Below are positions 32,331-40,499 of a stretch of 64,000 nucleotides of DNA, one piece after another (the first letter of the stretch is position 1; every line of letters starts with the position of its first letter). Below the pieces are notes generated by a model. It was not told the DNA's origin and made no database searches. It saw only the letters and a list, made by a program, of their open reading frames with translations. Source of the stretch: Candidatus Flavonifractor intestinigallinarum. GTDB taxonomy: Bacteria > Bacillota > Clostridia > Oscillospirales > Oscillospiraceae. A program made the position numbers and the translations under genes. The stretch is taken from contig DWXO01000021.1 in NCBI GenBank assembly GCA_019119165.1, positions 33,172 to 97,171 of the forward strand. Direction: 5' to 3'.

Positions 32331-33605
32331 ATGACGATATTAGAATTTGTAAAAGATTTGAATTTTGCAGTGGTGCTGCTCTTTACCCTGCTCTACCTCT
32401 ACCAGGGCTTCTATGTGGTGGTGGGGCTGGTGCGCCGCCGCTGGAAAGAGACCCATCAGCCTGAAAAGCTCCATCGCTTTGCTGTGGTGGTATCCGCACG
32501 CAACGAAGAAGGGGTAATCGGAGAACTGCTGGACAGCTTAAACAAGCAAAATTATCCCAAAGAGCTGCTGGACCTCTATGTGGTGGCCGACAACTGCACC
32601 GACGATACTGCCGGTGTGGCCCGCAAGGCCGGGGCCTTTGTGTACGAGCGCTTCGACCAGCAGAAGAAGGGCAAGGGCTACGCCATGGACTACCTCTTCC
32701 ACCGGCTGGAGGAGGAGGGCAGGGACGTCTATGACGGCTATTTCGTCTTTGACGCCGACAACCTGGTGGACCCCAACTTCGTGGCCGAGATGAACCGCAC
32801 CTTCGACAAGGGCTACGACGCCATCACCTGCTATCGCAATTCCAAGAATTTCGGGGACAACTGGATCTCCGCCGGATATTCCATCTGGTTTTTGCGTGAG
32901 GCCCGCTTCCTCAACTTCCCCCGCACCCTGCTGGGCACAAACTGCCATGTGTCTGGCACCGGCTTCCTGGTGTCCGCCAAGGTCATCCGGGAAAACGGGG
33001 GCTGGCCCTTCCATCTGCTCACCGAGGACATCCAGTTCTCCGTGGACTGCGCCATCCAGGGCCGCAAGATCGGCTACTGCGACTCCGCTGTGGTGTACGA
33101 CGAGCAGCCCACCACCTTCCGCCAGTCCTGGGACCAGCGGCTGCGGTGGTCCAAGGGCTTTTATGAGGTGGACCGGAATTATACCGTGCCCCTGCTGAAG
33201 GGCTGCCTGCGTCCGGGGCGGCTGGGTACCTCCTGCTACGATATGTTTGTTACCGTGGCCCCCGGTATGCTGCTTACCCTGGTGATGATCCTGTTCAACG
33301 GCATTATCCTGGCCAGCTGCATGACCCAGCCCGCCTATATCGCCGCCCGGGTCATTGACGTGACCGCCGGATTCATGCTGTCCGCCCTGTGGAACTTCTA
33401 TGTGGGCCTGTTCTTCTACGGCCTGCTGACGGTCATTTCCGAGTGGAAGCACATCAGCGCATCCCCCCTGCGGAAGCTGGGCTATGTGTTTACCTTCCCC
33501 ATCTTCATGTTTACCTACATCCCCATCTCCATCGCCGCTCTGGTGAAGAAGGTGGAGTGGAAGCCCATCTACCACACCTCCACCAAGCGGGTGGGGGCGG
33601 GCTGA
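32331..33605 (+). CDS. Membrane-bound family 2 glycosyltransferase
   Basis: 424-residue processive-type glycosyltransferase. One membrane helix at the N-terminus (AVVLLFTLLYLYQGFYVVVGLV, two parts) precedes the catalytic GT-A domain with VVVSARNEEGVIGELLDSL, LYVVADNCTDDT (first Asp), GYFVFDADNLVDPNF (DXD), LTEDIQFS (acid base) and the QxxRW-type QRLRWSKG. Three to four C-terminal helices follow, forming a translocation channel in relatives such as hyaluronan or poly-N-acetylglucosamine synthases. The start at 32331 has GGAGG 8 bp upstream. It is a single gene; the polymer or glycolipid made is unknown. Confidence 0.88.
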   Translation: MTILEFVKDLNFAVVLLFTLLYLYQGFYVVVGLVRRRWKETHQPEKLHRFAVVVSARNEEGVIGELLDSLNKQNYPKELLDLYVVADNCTDDTAGVARKAGAFVYERFDQQKKGKGYAMDYLFHRLEEEGRDVYDGYFVFDADNLVDPNFVAEMNRTFDKGYDAITCYRNSKNFGDNWISAGYSIWFLREARFLNFPRTLLGTNCHVSGTGFLVSAKVIRENGGWPFHLLTEDIQFSVDCAIQGRKIGYCDSAVVYDEQPTTFRQSWDQRLRWSKGFYEVDRNYTVPLLKGCLRPGRLGTSCYDMFVTVAPGMLLTLVMILFNGIILASCMTQPAYIAARVIDVTAGFMLSALWNFYVGLFFYGLLTVISEWKHISASPLRKLGYVFTFPIFMFTYIPISIAALVKKVEWKPIYHTSTKRVGAG

Positions 33606-33617
33606 ACCAAACCCAAC

Positions 33618-33653
33618 GGAAAGAGACCTGCCGTTTTGCGGCAGGTCTCTTTT
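33618..33653 (+). terminator. Intrinsic terminator
   Basis: 14-bp stem (AAAGAGACCTGCCG with its complement), loop TTTTG, ending TTTT. Confidence 0.9.
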
Positions 33654-33668
33654 GACTGGGAACCAGGC

Positions 33669-33698
33669 TTGCATTGGATCGTGAAACTGTGATATAAT
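33669..33698 (+). promoter_or_regulatory. Promoter of the homocysteine methyltransferase gene
   Basis: TTGCAT (33669-33674), 18-bp spacer, perfect TATAAT (33693-33698). Confidence 0.65.
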
Positions 33699-33736
33699 AC
33701 CACCCAAATGTGCAATACAGGAGGAACCAAGCAATT

Positions 33737-34957
33737 ATGGACACCATTCCCTTATCCCTGCCCATTCTGATGGACGGCGCCACCGGCACCGAGCTGCGCC
33801 GGCTGGGTATGCCCGACGGAGCCTGCACCGAGCAGTGGGTTCTGGAGCATCCCCAGGCCCTGCTGGAGGTACAGCGGCGCTATGTGGACGCGGGCAGCCG
33901 CATTCTGCTGGCCCCCACCTTCGGCGCCAACCGGGCCAGCCTGGAGCGCCGGGGCGTCCTGGGACAGGTGAGAGAATACAACCGCCGCCTGGTGGACCTC
34001 ACCCGGCAGGCTGCGGCGGAGGGTGTGCTGGTGGCGGGGGACATGGCCCCCGTCGAGTTGACCCTGGTTCCCTTTGGGGAGAGCAGCTTTGAGGAGCTGG
34101 TGGCGGTCTACACCGAACAGGCTGCCGCCCTGGAGGAGGCCGGGGTGGACCTGTTTTTCCTGGAGACCATGACCGACATGGCCCAGGCCCGGGCGGCGGT
34201 GCTGGCCTGCAAAAGTGTGTCGGACAAGCCGGTGTGGGTGTGCTTCACCTGCGACGACGAAGGCCGCACCCCCGGCGGCACCGACGTGCTGGCGGGACTC
34301 ATCGTCATGCAGGGCATGGGGGTGTCCGCGTTCGGACTCAACTGCACCAGCCCTGAGGACACGGCGGAGCAGCTGGAGCGGCTGACTCCCTATGCCTCCA
34401 TCCCCCTCATTGCCAAGCCCTCCGCCGGGCTGCCCGGGGCCTGCTGCACCCCGGAGGAGCTGGCGGGCTTTGTATCCCGATATGCCGCCGCCGGAGCCCG
34501 TATCTTCGGCGGGTGCTGCGGCGCCGGCCCGGAGCACCTGGCGGCGGTGGCCCAGGCGGTGAAGGGGGTGGACCTTTCCGCCTTCCCCGTGGTGGAGCGG
34601 GACCCCGACGTGATCCCCTGCGCCAGCGAGAAGGAGGCCCGGTTTATCACCCCCGACGTGGATGTGGGGGAGACTATTGAGTGTACCCCCGACCTGATGG
34701 AGGACATCCTGGAGGCGGAGGAGGAGTCCCCCCAGGGGGCGCTGAAAATCGCCATCCTGGAGGAGGACGACCTGGACATCTTTGCCGAGAACCAGTATGT
34801 GGTGAAGGATGCCCTGTGCCTGTGGTCCGATGTGCCCGAGCTGCTGGAGAAGGCCCTGCGGCTCTATCAGGGCCGGGCCTTCTGGGACGGCACCGGGGAC
34901 CTGGAGGAGGATTTCCTTCAGGAGATGGCGGGGCGGTACGGCCTGGTACTGCTGTAA
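33737..34957 (+). CDS. Homocysteine S-methyltransferase domain protein with odd C-terminal tail
   Basis: 406-residue cytoplasmic protein. Residues about 6-285 form a homocysteine S-methyltransferase barrel (the first module of MetH) with the start motif LMDGATGTELRRLG and the three Zn-binding cysteines in GLNCTSP and FGGCCGAGPEHL. Past an acidic linker, the last 60 residues (ending ALCLWSDVPELLEKALRLYQG ... LEEDFLQEMAGRYGLVLL) look like the first part of the pterin-binding domain that follows in MetH, but shortened and lacking its usual motifs. It may methylate homocysteine from an unknown donor or serve as half of a split MetH. The start has CAGGAGG upstream. Confidence 0.82.
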   Translation: MDTIPLSLPILMDGATGTELRRLGMPDGACTEQWVLEHPQALLEVQRRYVDAGSRILLAPTFGANRASLERRGVLGQVREYNRRLVDLTRQAAAEGVLVAGDMAPVELTLVPFGESSFEELVAVYTEQAAALEEAGVDLFFLETMTDMAQARAAVLACKSVSDKPVWVCFTCDDEGRTPGGTDVLAGLIVMQGMGVSAFGLNCTSPEDTAEQLERLTPYASIPLIAKPSAGLPGACCTPEELAGFVSRYAAAGARIFGGCCGAGPEHLAAVAQAVKGVDLSAFPVVERDPDVIPCASEKEARFITPDVDVGETIECTPDLMEDILEAEEESPQGALKIAILEEDDLDIFAENQYVVKDALCLWSDVPELLEKALRLYQGRAFWDGTGDLEEDFLQEMAGRYGLVLL

Positions 34958-35046
34958 GAAGGCCCTGTCAAGGGGCCTTCCGGGTCCAAAGGAAAATCAG
35001 CGAAACAGACAAAAAGCACGTCCCCTTTTTGGGACGGGCTTTTTGT
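34958..35046 (+). terminator. Two hairpins after the homocysteine methyltransferase gene
   Basis: First GAAGGCCC...GGGCCTTC (34960-34981, no T-run), then an intrinsic terminator with arms AAAAGC-CGTCCC and GGGACGGGCTTTTT (about 35010-35046). Confidence 0.75.
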
Positions 35047-35054
35047 TTTGCGCC

Positions 35055-35084
35055 TTGACGGGGTACATCAAGATACTGTATCAT
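35055..35084 (+). promoter_or_regulatory. nrdD promoter
   Basis: TTGACG (35055-35060), 18-bp spacer, TATCAT (35079-35084). The spacer and -10 are covered by the weaker NrdR-type box. Confidence 0.65.
35066..35081 (+). promoter_or_regulatory. Upstream (weak) NrdR-type box of nrdD
   Basis: CATCAAGATACTGTAT matches 10 of 16 consensus positions and shares the AAGATA-TGT core with the stronger box 41 bp downstream (four helical turns). Confidence 0.45.
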
Positions 35085-35106
35085 AAATGTTGCGCGAGTA
35101 AGGAAT

Positions 35107-35122
35107 ACACAAGATATTGTGT
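35107..35122 (+). promoter_or_regulatory. Strong NrdR box of nrdD
   Basis: ACACAAGATATTGTGT matches 15 of 16 positions of the NrdR consensus ACACWATATATWGTGT. It lies just downstream of the promoter in the transcribed leader. Confidence 0.85.
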
Positions 35123-35180
35123 CGGAATATAACGGGCGGTAATCGCCTGCAACAGCGGAGCGGGAAAGGAACGGATCGCA

Positions 35181-37502
35181 ATGACACTCACCAAAATCAG
35201 AAAGCGGGACGGCCGGCTGGCGGAGTTCAACGAGGACAAGATCGCCGGCGCCATCGACAAGGCCTTCCGGGCCACCTACAAGCCGGGCAAGGAGGCGGAG
35301 GCCAGACGGCTGGCCGACGAGGTGCTCTCCATCCTGGAGGTGGAGGGGGAGCGCCAGCCCGACGTGGAGCACATTCAGGACCTGGTGGAGCGGGTGCTGA
35401 TGGACAACGGCTACATTCAGACCGCCCGGGCCTACATTCTGTACCGGGAGGAGCGCAGCCGGGCCCGGGAGATGAACACCCGGCTGATGAAAACCTACGA
35501 GGACATCACCTTCTCCGCCGCCAAGGACTCCGACATCAAGCGGGAGAACGCCAACATCGACGGGGATACCGCCATGGGCTCCATGCTGAAATTCGGCTCC
35601 GAGGGCGCCAAGCAGTTCTATGATATGTTCGTCCTCAACCCCGACCACGCCCGGGCCCACCGGGAGGGGGATATCCACATCCACGATCTGGACTTCCTGA
35701 CCCTCACCACCACCTGCTGTCAGATCGACATCAAGAAGCTGTTTGAAGGGGGCTTTTCCACCGGACACGGCACCCTGCGGGAGCCCAACGACATCGCCTC
35801 CTATGCCGCCCTGTGCTGCATCGCCATCCAGTCCAACCAGAATGACCAGCACGGCGGCCAGAGCGTGGTAAACTTTGATTACGGCATGGCCGACGGCGTC
35901 CGCAAGACCTTCAAGCGGGTGTATCGCCAGAACCTGGCCCGGGCCCTTATGCTGCTGGAGGATGAGAGCGATCCAGAGCAGGAGCTGAAGGCCGTCATGG
36001 CCAAGCTGGAGCAGGAGACCGGCCTGTGTCCCGTGCTGGCGGGCAGCGAGGAGTATTTTGCCGCCGAGCGGGCTGCCCTGGTTCCCAAGTTTGGAGACGA
36101 GGCCACCCTGGAGAAGGCCCAGAAGTTTGCCCAGCAGCGGGCGGTCAAGGAGACCGACCGGGCCACCTATCAGGCCATGGAGGCTTTGATCCACAACCTG
36201 AACACCATGCACTCCCGGGCGGGCGCTCAGACCCCCTTCTCCTCCATCAACTACGGTATGGACACCTCCCCCGAGGGCCGCATGGTGATGAAGAACGTGA
36301 TGCTGGCCACCGAGGCCGGTCTGGGCGGCGGGGAAACCCCCATTTTCCCCATCCAGATCTTCCGGGTGAAGGAGGGGGTCAACTACAACCCCGGCGAGCC
36401 CAACTACGACCTGTTCCAGCTGGCCATGCGGTGCTCCGCCAAGCGGCTGTTCCCCAACTTCTCCTTCCTTGACGCTCCCTTCAACCTGCAATACTACAAG
36501 CCCGGCCACCCCGAGACCGAAATCGCCTATATGGGCTGCCGCACCCGGGTCATCGGCAATGTGTACGACCCCAGCCGGGAGATCTGCAATGGGCGGGGCA
36601 ACCTGTCCTTTACCACCATCAACCTGCCCCGGCTGGCCATCAAGGCCCGGGGAGACCTCAACACCTTCTTTGAGTCCCTGGACCGGATGATGGACCTGTG
36701 CGTGGACCAGCTGCTGGAGCGGTTTGAGATCCAGTGCCGCAAGCACGTCTATAACTTCCCCTTCCTCATGGGTCAGGGGGTGTGGCTGGACAGCGACAAG
36801 CTGGACTGGAACGACGAGGTGCGGGAGGTGCTCAAGCACGGCACTCTGTCCGTGGGCTTCATCGGCCTGGCCGAGACCCTGAAGGCCCTCATCGGCGTCC
36901 ACCACGGCGAGAGCGAGAAGGCCCGGGTGCTGGGCATGGAGATCATCTCCCATATGCGCTCCCGGATGGACAAGGAGAGCGAAAAGCGGGGCCTCAACTT
37001 CTCCCTGCTGGCCACCCCCGCCGAGGGGCTGTCCGGCCGCTTTGTCCGGATGGACAAGGCCCGCTTCGGGGTGATGGAGGGGATCACCGACCGGGATTAC
37101 TACACCAACTCCTTCCATGTGCCGGTGTACTATCCCATCTCCGCCTACGACAAGATCAGGATCGAGGCCCCCTACCACGCCCTCACCAACGCCGGACACA
37201 TCAGCTACATCGAGATGGACGGCGATCCCACCGACAACCTGGAGGCCTTTGAGAAGGTCATCCGCTGCATGAAGGAGAGCGGCATCGGCTACGGCAGTGT
37301 CAACCATCCGGTGGACCGGGACCCGGTGTGCGGCTTCTCCGGCATCATCGGGGACCGCTGCCCCGGCTGCGGCCGCACCGAGGCCGACGGCGTGCCCTTT
37401 GAGCGCATTCGCCGGATCACCGGCTACCTGGTGGGTACTCTGGACCGGTTCAACAACGCCAAGCGGGCCGAGGAGCACGACCGGGTGAAGCACGGCGTAT
37501 AA
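35181..37502 (+). CDS. nrdD: Anaerobic (class III) ribonucleoside-triphosphate reductase
   Basis: Glycyl-radical enzyme reducing ribonucleotides without oxygen. It has 773 residues: an N-terminal ATP-cone (about 3-95, KIRKRDGRLAEFNEDKIAGAI in part) for allosteric control, a long reductase barrel (GDIHIHDLDFLTLTTTCCQID in part; SRAGAQTPFSSINYG), and a C-terminal glycyl-radical region. That region carries a Cys cluster (VCGFSGIIGDRCPGCGR) and the radical site RRITGYLVGTLDRFNN with its Gly. The activase NrdG that must create the radical is not adjacent. NrdR-type boxes precede it. It is 13 bp upstream of the RlmI-like gene. Confidence 0.96.
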   Translation: MTLTKIRKRDGRLAEFNEDKIAGAIDKAFRATYKPGKEAEARRLADEVLSILEVEGERQPDVEHIQDLVERVLMDNGYIQTARAYILYREERSRAREMNTRLMKTYEDITFSAAKDSDIKRENANIDGDTAMGSMLKFGSEGAKQFYDMFVLNPDHARAHREGDIHIHDLDFLTLTTTCCQIDIKKLFEGGFSTGHGTLREPNDIASYAALCCIAIQSNQNDQHGGQSVVNFDYGMADGVRKTFKRVYRQNLARALMLLEDESDPEQELKAVMAKLEQETGLCPVLAGSEEYFAAERAALVPKFGDEATLEKAQKFAQQRAVKETDRATYQAMEALIHNLNTMHSRAGAQTPFSSINYGMDTSPEGRMVMKNVMLATEAGLGGGETPIFPIQIFRVKEGVNYNPGEPNYDLFQLAMRCSAKRLFPNFSFLDAPFNLQYYKPGHPETEIAYMGCRTRVIGNVYDPSREICNGRGNLSFTTINLPRLAIKARGDLNTFFESLDRMMDLCVDQLLERFEIQCRKHVYNFPFLMGQGVWLDSDKLDWNDEVREVLKHGTLSVGFIGLAETLKALIGVHHGESEKARVLGMEIISHMRSRMDKESEKRGLNFSLLATPAEGLSGRFVRMDKARFGVMEGITDRDYYTNSFHVPVYYPISAYDKIRIEAPYHALTNAGHISYIEMDGDPTDNLEAFEKVIRCMKESGIGYGSVNHPVDRDPVCGFSGIIGDRCPGCGRTEADGVPFERIRRITGYLVGTLDRFNNAKRAEEHDRVKHGV

Positions 37503-37515
37503 GGAGAGATTGGAC

Positions 37516-38718
37516 ATGACAGACGCAGCCATCCGCCTGAAGCGGGGAGAGGGCCGCTCCTTCAAGGCCGGCGGCCCCTGGATTTACGACAACGAAATCG
37601 GTGAAATTCTGGGGGACCCCGCCGACGGCGGCATCGTCCGCATTGAGGATTATAACGGCTACCCCCTGGGGGTGGGCTTCCTCAACCGGGCCTCCACCAT
37701 CGCGGTACGGGCCCTGTCCCGGAAGGCGGACACCGTCATTGACGAGGCCTTTCTGGAGGGCCGTGTCCGGGCCGCCTGGCAGTACCGCAAGGACACGGTG
37801 GATACCTCCTCCTGCCGCATCATCTTCGGAGAGGCCGACTTCCTGCCCGGCCTGGTGGTGGACAAATTTTCCGACGTGCTGGTGGTGGAGTCCCTGGCTT
37901 TGGGCATTGACCGGATGAAATCCACCATTTTGAAGCTGCTTGTGGATATTCTGGCCGAGGACGGCATTGCCATCCGGGGCATCTACGAGCGCAGCGACGC
38001 CAAGGTGCGCCTCAAGGAGGGCATGGAGCGGGTGAAGGGCTTTTTGTCCCAGCCCTTTGATCCGGTGGTGGAAATTGTGGAAAACGGAGTCCGCTACCTG
38101 GTGGACGTGGCCGAGGGCCAGAAAACCGGCTTCTTCCTGGACCAGAAGTACAACCGGCTGGCCATTCAGCCCCTGGCTAAAGGGGGGCGGGTGCTGGACT
38201 GCTTCACCCACACCGGCGCCTTCGCCCTCAACGCCGCCAAGGGCGGCGCCAGAGAGGTGCTGGGGGTGGACGCCTCCCAGCTGGGTGTGGATCAGGCCAC
38301 CCGCAACGCGGAGCTCAACGGCATGAGCGACCGGGTGCGGTTTGAGTGCCACGATGTGTTTGAATTGCTGCCTGAGTTGGAGAGAAAAGGCGAAAAATTT
38401 GATCTGGTGATCCTGGACCCGCCGGCCTTCACCAAGTCCCGGGCCTCCGTCAAAAAGGCGGTGACCGGATACCGGGAGATCAACCTGCGGGGCATGAAAC
38501 TGGTGAAAAACGGGGGCTATCTGGCCACCTGTTCCTGCTCCCACTTCATGACCCCCGAGCTGCTGGCCAAGACCATCGGGGAGGCCGCCCGGGACGCCCG
38601 CCGCCGCCTGCGGCAGGTGGAGTACCGCACCCAGGCCGCCGACCACCCGGTGCTGTGGGGGGCGGACCAGTCTCTCTATCTAAAGTTTTATATCTTCCAG
38701 GTGCTGGAGGAACAATAA
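37516..38718 (+). CDS. RlmI-like class I SAM-dependent rRNA cytosine methyltransferase
   Basis: Predicted to methylate a cytosine (C5) in 23S rRNA or another RNA. It has 400 residues: an N-terminal PUA-like RNA-binding domain (LKRGEGRSFKAGGPWIYDNEI, part; about 1-75), a linker domain, then a Rossmann methyltransferase with EGQKTGFFLDQK, the SAM-binding VLDCFTHTGAFALNAA (about 227-242), the acidic VLGVDAS, the catalytic-loop LVILDPPAFTKS, and the conserved TCSCSHFM whose Cys is the likely nucleophile. The ATG at 37516 follows AAGGAGAG. The gene is co-directional with nrdD and probably read with it. Confidence 0.88.
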   Translation: MTDAAIRLKRGEGRSFKAGGPWIYDNEIGEILGDPADGGIVRIEDYNGYPLGVGFLNRASTIAVRALSRKADTVIDEAFLEGRVRAAWQYRKDTVDTSSCRIIFGEADFLPGLVVDKFSDVLVVESLALGIDRMKSTILKLLVDILAEDGIAIRGIYERSDAKVRLKEGMERVKGFLSQPFDPVVEIVENGVRYLVDVAEGQKTGFFLDQKYNRLAIQPLAKGGRVLDCFTHTGAFALNAAKGGAREVLGVDASQLGVDQATRNAELNGMSDRVRFECHDVFELLPELERKGEKFDLVILDPPAFTKSRASVKKAVTGYREINLRGMKLVKNGGYLATCSCSHFMTPELLAKTIGEAARDARRRLRQVEYRTQAADHPVLWGADQSLYLKFYIFQVLEEQ

Positions 38719-38724
38719 AAAGCC

Positions 38725-38757
38725 ACAGGGGCCGCTGCCATTGGCAGCGGCCCCTGT
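38725..38757. terminator. Strong hairpin terminator between convergent genes
   Basis: Perfect 15-bp stem (ACAGGGGCCGCTGCC with its complement) and ATT loop. Flanked by A5 on the left, it suits the leftward 38762-39088 gene best. Confidence 0.8.
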
Positions 38758-38761
38758 ATGT

Positions 38762-39088
38762 TTAAAGCAGACAGCGCTCGTTCCGGTCGATATAATGGGC
38801 GTCGGCCCGCAGCGTGAGGGGCCGATCCGCCCCCTCCGGCAGATAGAAGCGCAGGCCGGTCAGTTTGAGATCGGCGGCGGCCGGTTCGTGGTGGGGCGGG
38901 ATGGTGAAGAGGCGGGCCCCCAGACAGGTATCCCCGTCCATCAGCTCCGCCGCCACAGCCACCCGCCGCTCCGGCAGCACCCCGGTGAGCACCAGGGTGC
39001 AGTCGACGATCTGACCCGCCTCCGGGCACAGCTGGCCCAGGTCGCAGTACACCAGGCCGCCCTCGGGCTTGATCCGGCGTTCCAGCAT
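38762..39088 (-). CDS. Hypothetical 108-residue beta-rich protein
   Basis: Unrecognised soluble protein. After MLERRIKPEGGLVYCDLGQLCPEAG it has alternating hydrophobic strands (IVDCTLVLTGVLPERRVAVAAEL, LTGLRFYLPEG, LTLRADAHYID), suggesting a small beta-sandwich; it contains four Cys but no clear metal motif. The start has a GGGGGTG-type site. The gap to proA is 87 bp, so it could be the last gene of the proB-proA transcript. I would not assign a function. Confidence 0.62.
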   Translation of the reverse strand: MLERRIKPEGGLVYCDLGQLCPEAGQIVDCTLVLTGVLPERRVAVAAELMDGDTCLGARLFTIPPHHEPAAADLKLTGLRFYLPEGADRPLTLRADAHYIDRNERCLL

Positions 39089-39175
39089 GGAAGCACCCCC
39101 TACAAATTCATACGGCGGGCATTTCTGCCCGCCGTATGTAACATGAACCTTGTATGGGGCCGCTCCATCCTATGC

Positions 39176-40423
39176 TCAGCGGATCTGGCCGGTGCCGTAG
39201 ATCACAAATTTGCTGGAGGTCAGCTCCTCCAGACCCATGGGGCCCCGGGCGTGCATCTTCTGGGTGGAGATGCCGATTTCCGCCCCCAGGCCGAACTCGT
39301 TGCCGTCGGTGAAGCGGGTGGAGGCGTTGACGTACACCGCCGCCGCGTCCACCTGGTCCAGGAACTGCTGGGCGGCAAAATAGTTGTTGGTGACGATGGC
39401 CTCGGAGTGGCCGGTGCCGTGGGCGTGGATGAACTCCACCGCCTCGTCGAAGCCGCCAACCACCTTAACGGCCAGAATGTAGTCGCCGAACTCGGTGTCC
39501 CAGTCCTCCTCGGAGGCGGGCACCACGAAGTCGCCCAGGATGGCCCGGGTCTCGGGGCAGCCCCGCAGCTCCACGTTCTTGGTCTGGAGCAGCTGCCAGG
39601 CCATGGGCAGGAAGTCCCGGGCCACCGCCCGGTCCACCAGCAGGCACTCGGCGGCGTTGCACACCGAGGGACGGGAGGTCTTGGCGTTGTGGATGATGCG
39701 GGCGGCCATGTCCAGGTCGGCCTCCCCGTGGACGTACACATGGCACACGCCCACGCCGGTCTGGATCACCGGCACCTTGGCGTTCTCCACCACGTTCTTG
39801 ATGAGCCCCGCGCCGCCCCGGGGAATGAGCACGTCCAGATATTCCGTCAGGTTCATCAGCTCCGCGGCGCTCTGGCGGGTGGTGTCGGTAACCAGAGCCA
39901 CGCAGTCCCGGGGCAGACCGGCGGACTCCAGGGCGTCCCGCATGATGGAGACAAAGGCCTGGTTGGAGTGGAAGGCCTCTTTGCCGCCCCGGAGAATGAC
40001 GGCGTTGCCCGACTTGAGGCAGAGAGCGGCGGCGTCCACGGTGACGTTGGGCCGGGCCTCATAGATGATGCCGATGACCCCCAGAGGCACCCGGCGCTTG
40101 CCGATGACCAGGCCGTTGGGACGGGTGGACATCTTGGTGATCTCACCGATGGGGTCGGGCAGAGCGGCCACCTGCCGCACGCCGTCCACGATACCGGCGA
40201 TGCGGGAGCCGTCCAGCGCCAGCCGGTCCTGGAGAGAGGGGCGCATTCCGGCGGCTTTGGCGGCGGTCATATCTTCCTGGTTGGCGGCCAAAATCTCCTC
40301 CCGGCGGGCCTCCAGGGCGGAGGCAATGGCCTCCAGGGCGGCGTTCTTCTTGGCGGTGCCCGCAATGGAGAGCACCCGGCTGGCGTTTTTGGCGGCCAGA
40401 CCCTGCATTTCCAGCTGCGTCAT
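39176..40423 (-). CDS. proA: Gamma-glutamyl phosphate reductase (glutamate-5-semialdehyde dehydrogenase)
   Basis: Second step of proline synthesis: NADPH reduction of glutamyl-5-phosphate to the semialdehyde. It has 415 residues of the aldehyde dehydrogenase superfamily. The family strings VPLGVIGIIYEARPNVTVDAAALCLKSGN (in parts, about 100-128), ILRGGKEAFHSN, the nucleophile region KTSRPSVCNAAECLLV (Cys about 253) and VNASTRFTDGNEFGLGAEIGIST (in parts) are all present. Its ribosome site is AAGGAGTGACAAG. It follows proB by 76 bp, a gap that contains a copy of the dispersed palindrome. Confidence 0.97.
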   Translation of the reverse strand: MTQLEMQGLAAKNASRVLSIAGTAKKNAALEAIASALEARREEILAANQEDMTAAKAAGMRPSLQDRLALDGSRIAGIVDGVRQVAALPDPIGEITKMSTRPNGLVIGKRRVPLGVIGIIYEARPNVTVDAAALCLKSGNAVILRGGKEAFHSNQAFVSIMRDALESAGLPRDCVALVTDTTRQSAAELMNLTEYLDVLIPRGGAGLIKNVVENAKVPVIQTGVGVCHVYVHGEADLDMAARIIHNAKTSRPSVCNAAECLLVDRAVARDFLPMAWQLLQTKNVELRGCPETRAILGDFVVPASEEDWDTEFGDYILAVKVVGGFDEAVEFIHAHGTGHSEAIVTNNYFAAQQFLDQVDAAAVYVNASTRFTDGNEFGLGAEIGISTQKMHARGPMGLEELTSSKFVIYGTGQIR

Positions 40424-40456
40424 AACTTGTCACTCCTTTTATAATGAGGTGGAAGC

Positions 40457-40483
40457 GGGCCGATGTGGGCATCGGATCCTACG
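40457..40483. repeat. Dispersed palindromic repeat, copy 2
   Basis: 24 of 27 bases identical to the unit at 13128-13154. The stem is slightly decayed on the right arm (ATCCTACG in place of CCCCTACG). Confidence 0.6.
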
Positions 40484-40499
40484 GGATGTGTTATGTCAT

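Noticed and set aside
40430..40499. Possible fourth tail duplication, of proB, in the proB-proA gap (short match around CATCGGC-CCGCTTC)
   Set aside because: The match is about 15 bases and falls inside the dispersed palindrome, so it is explained without a displaced gene end.
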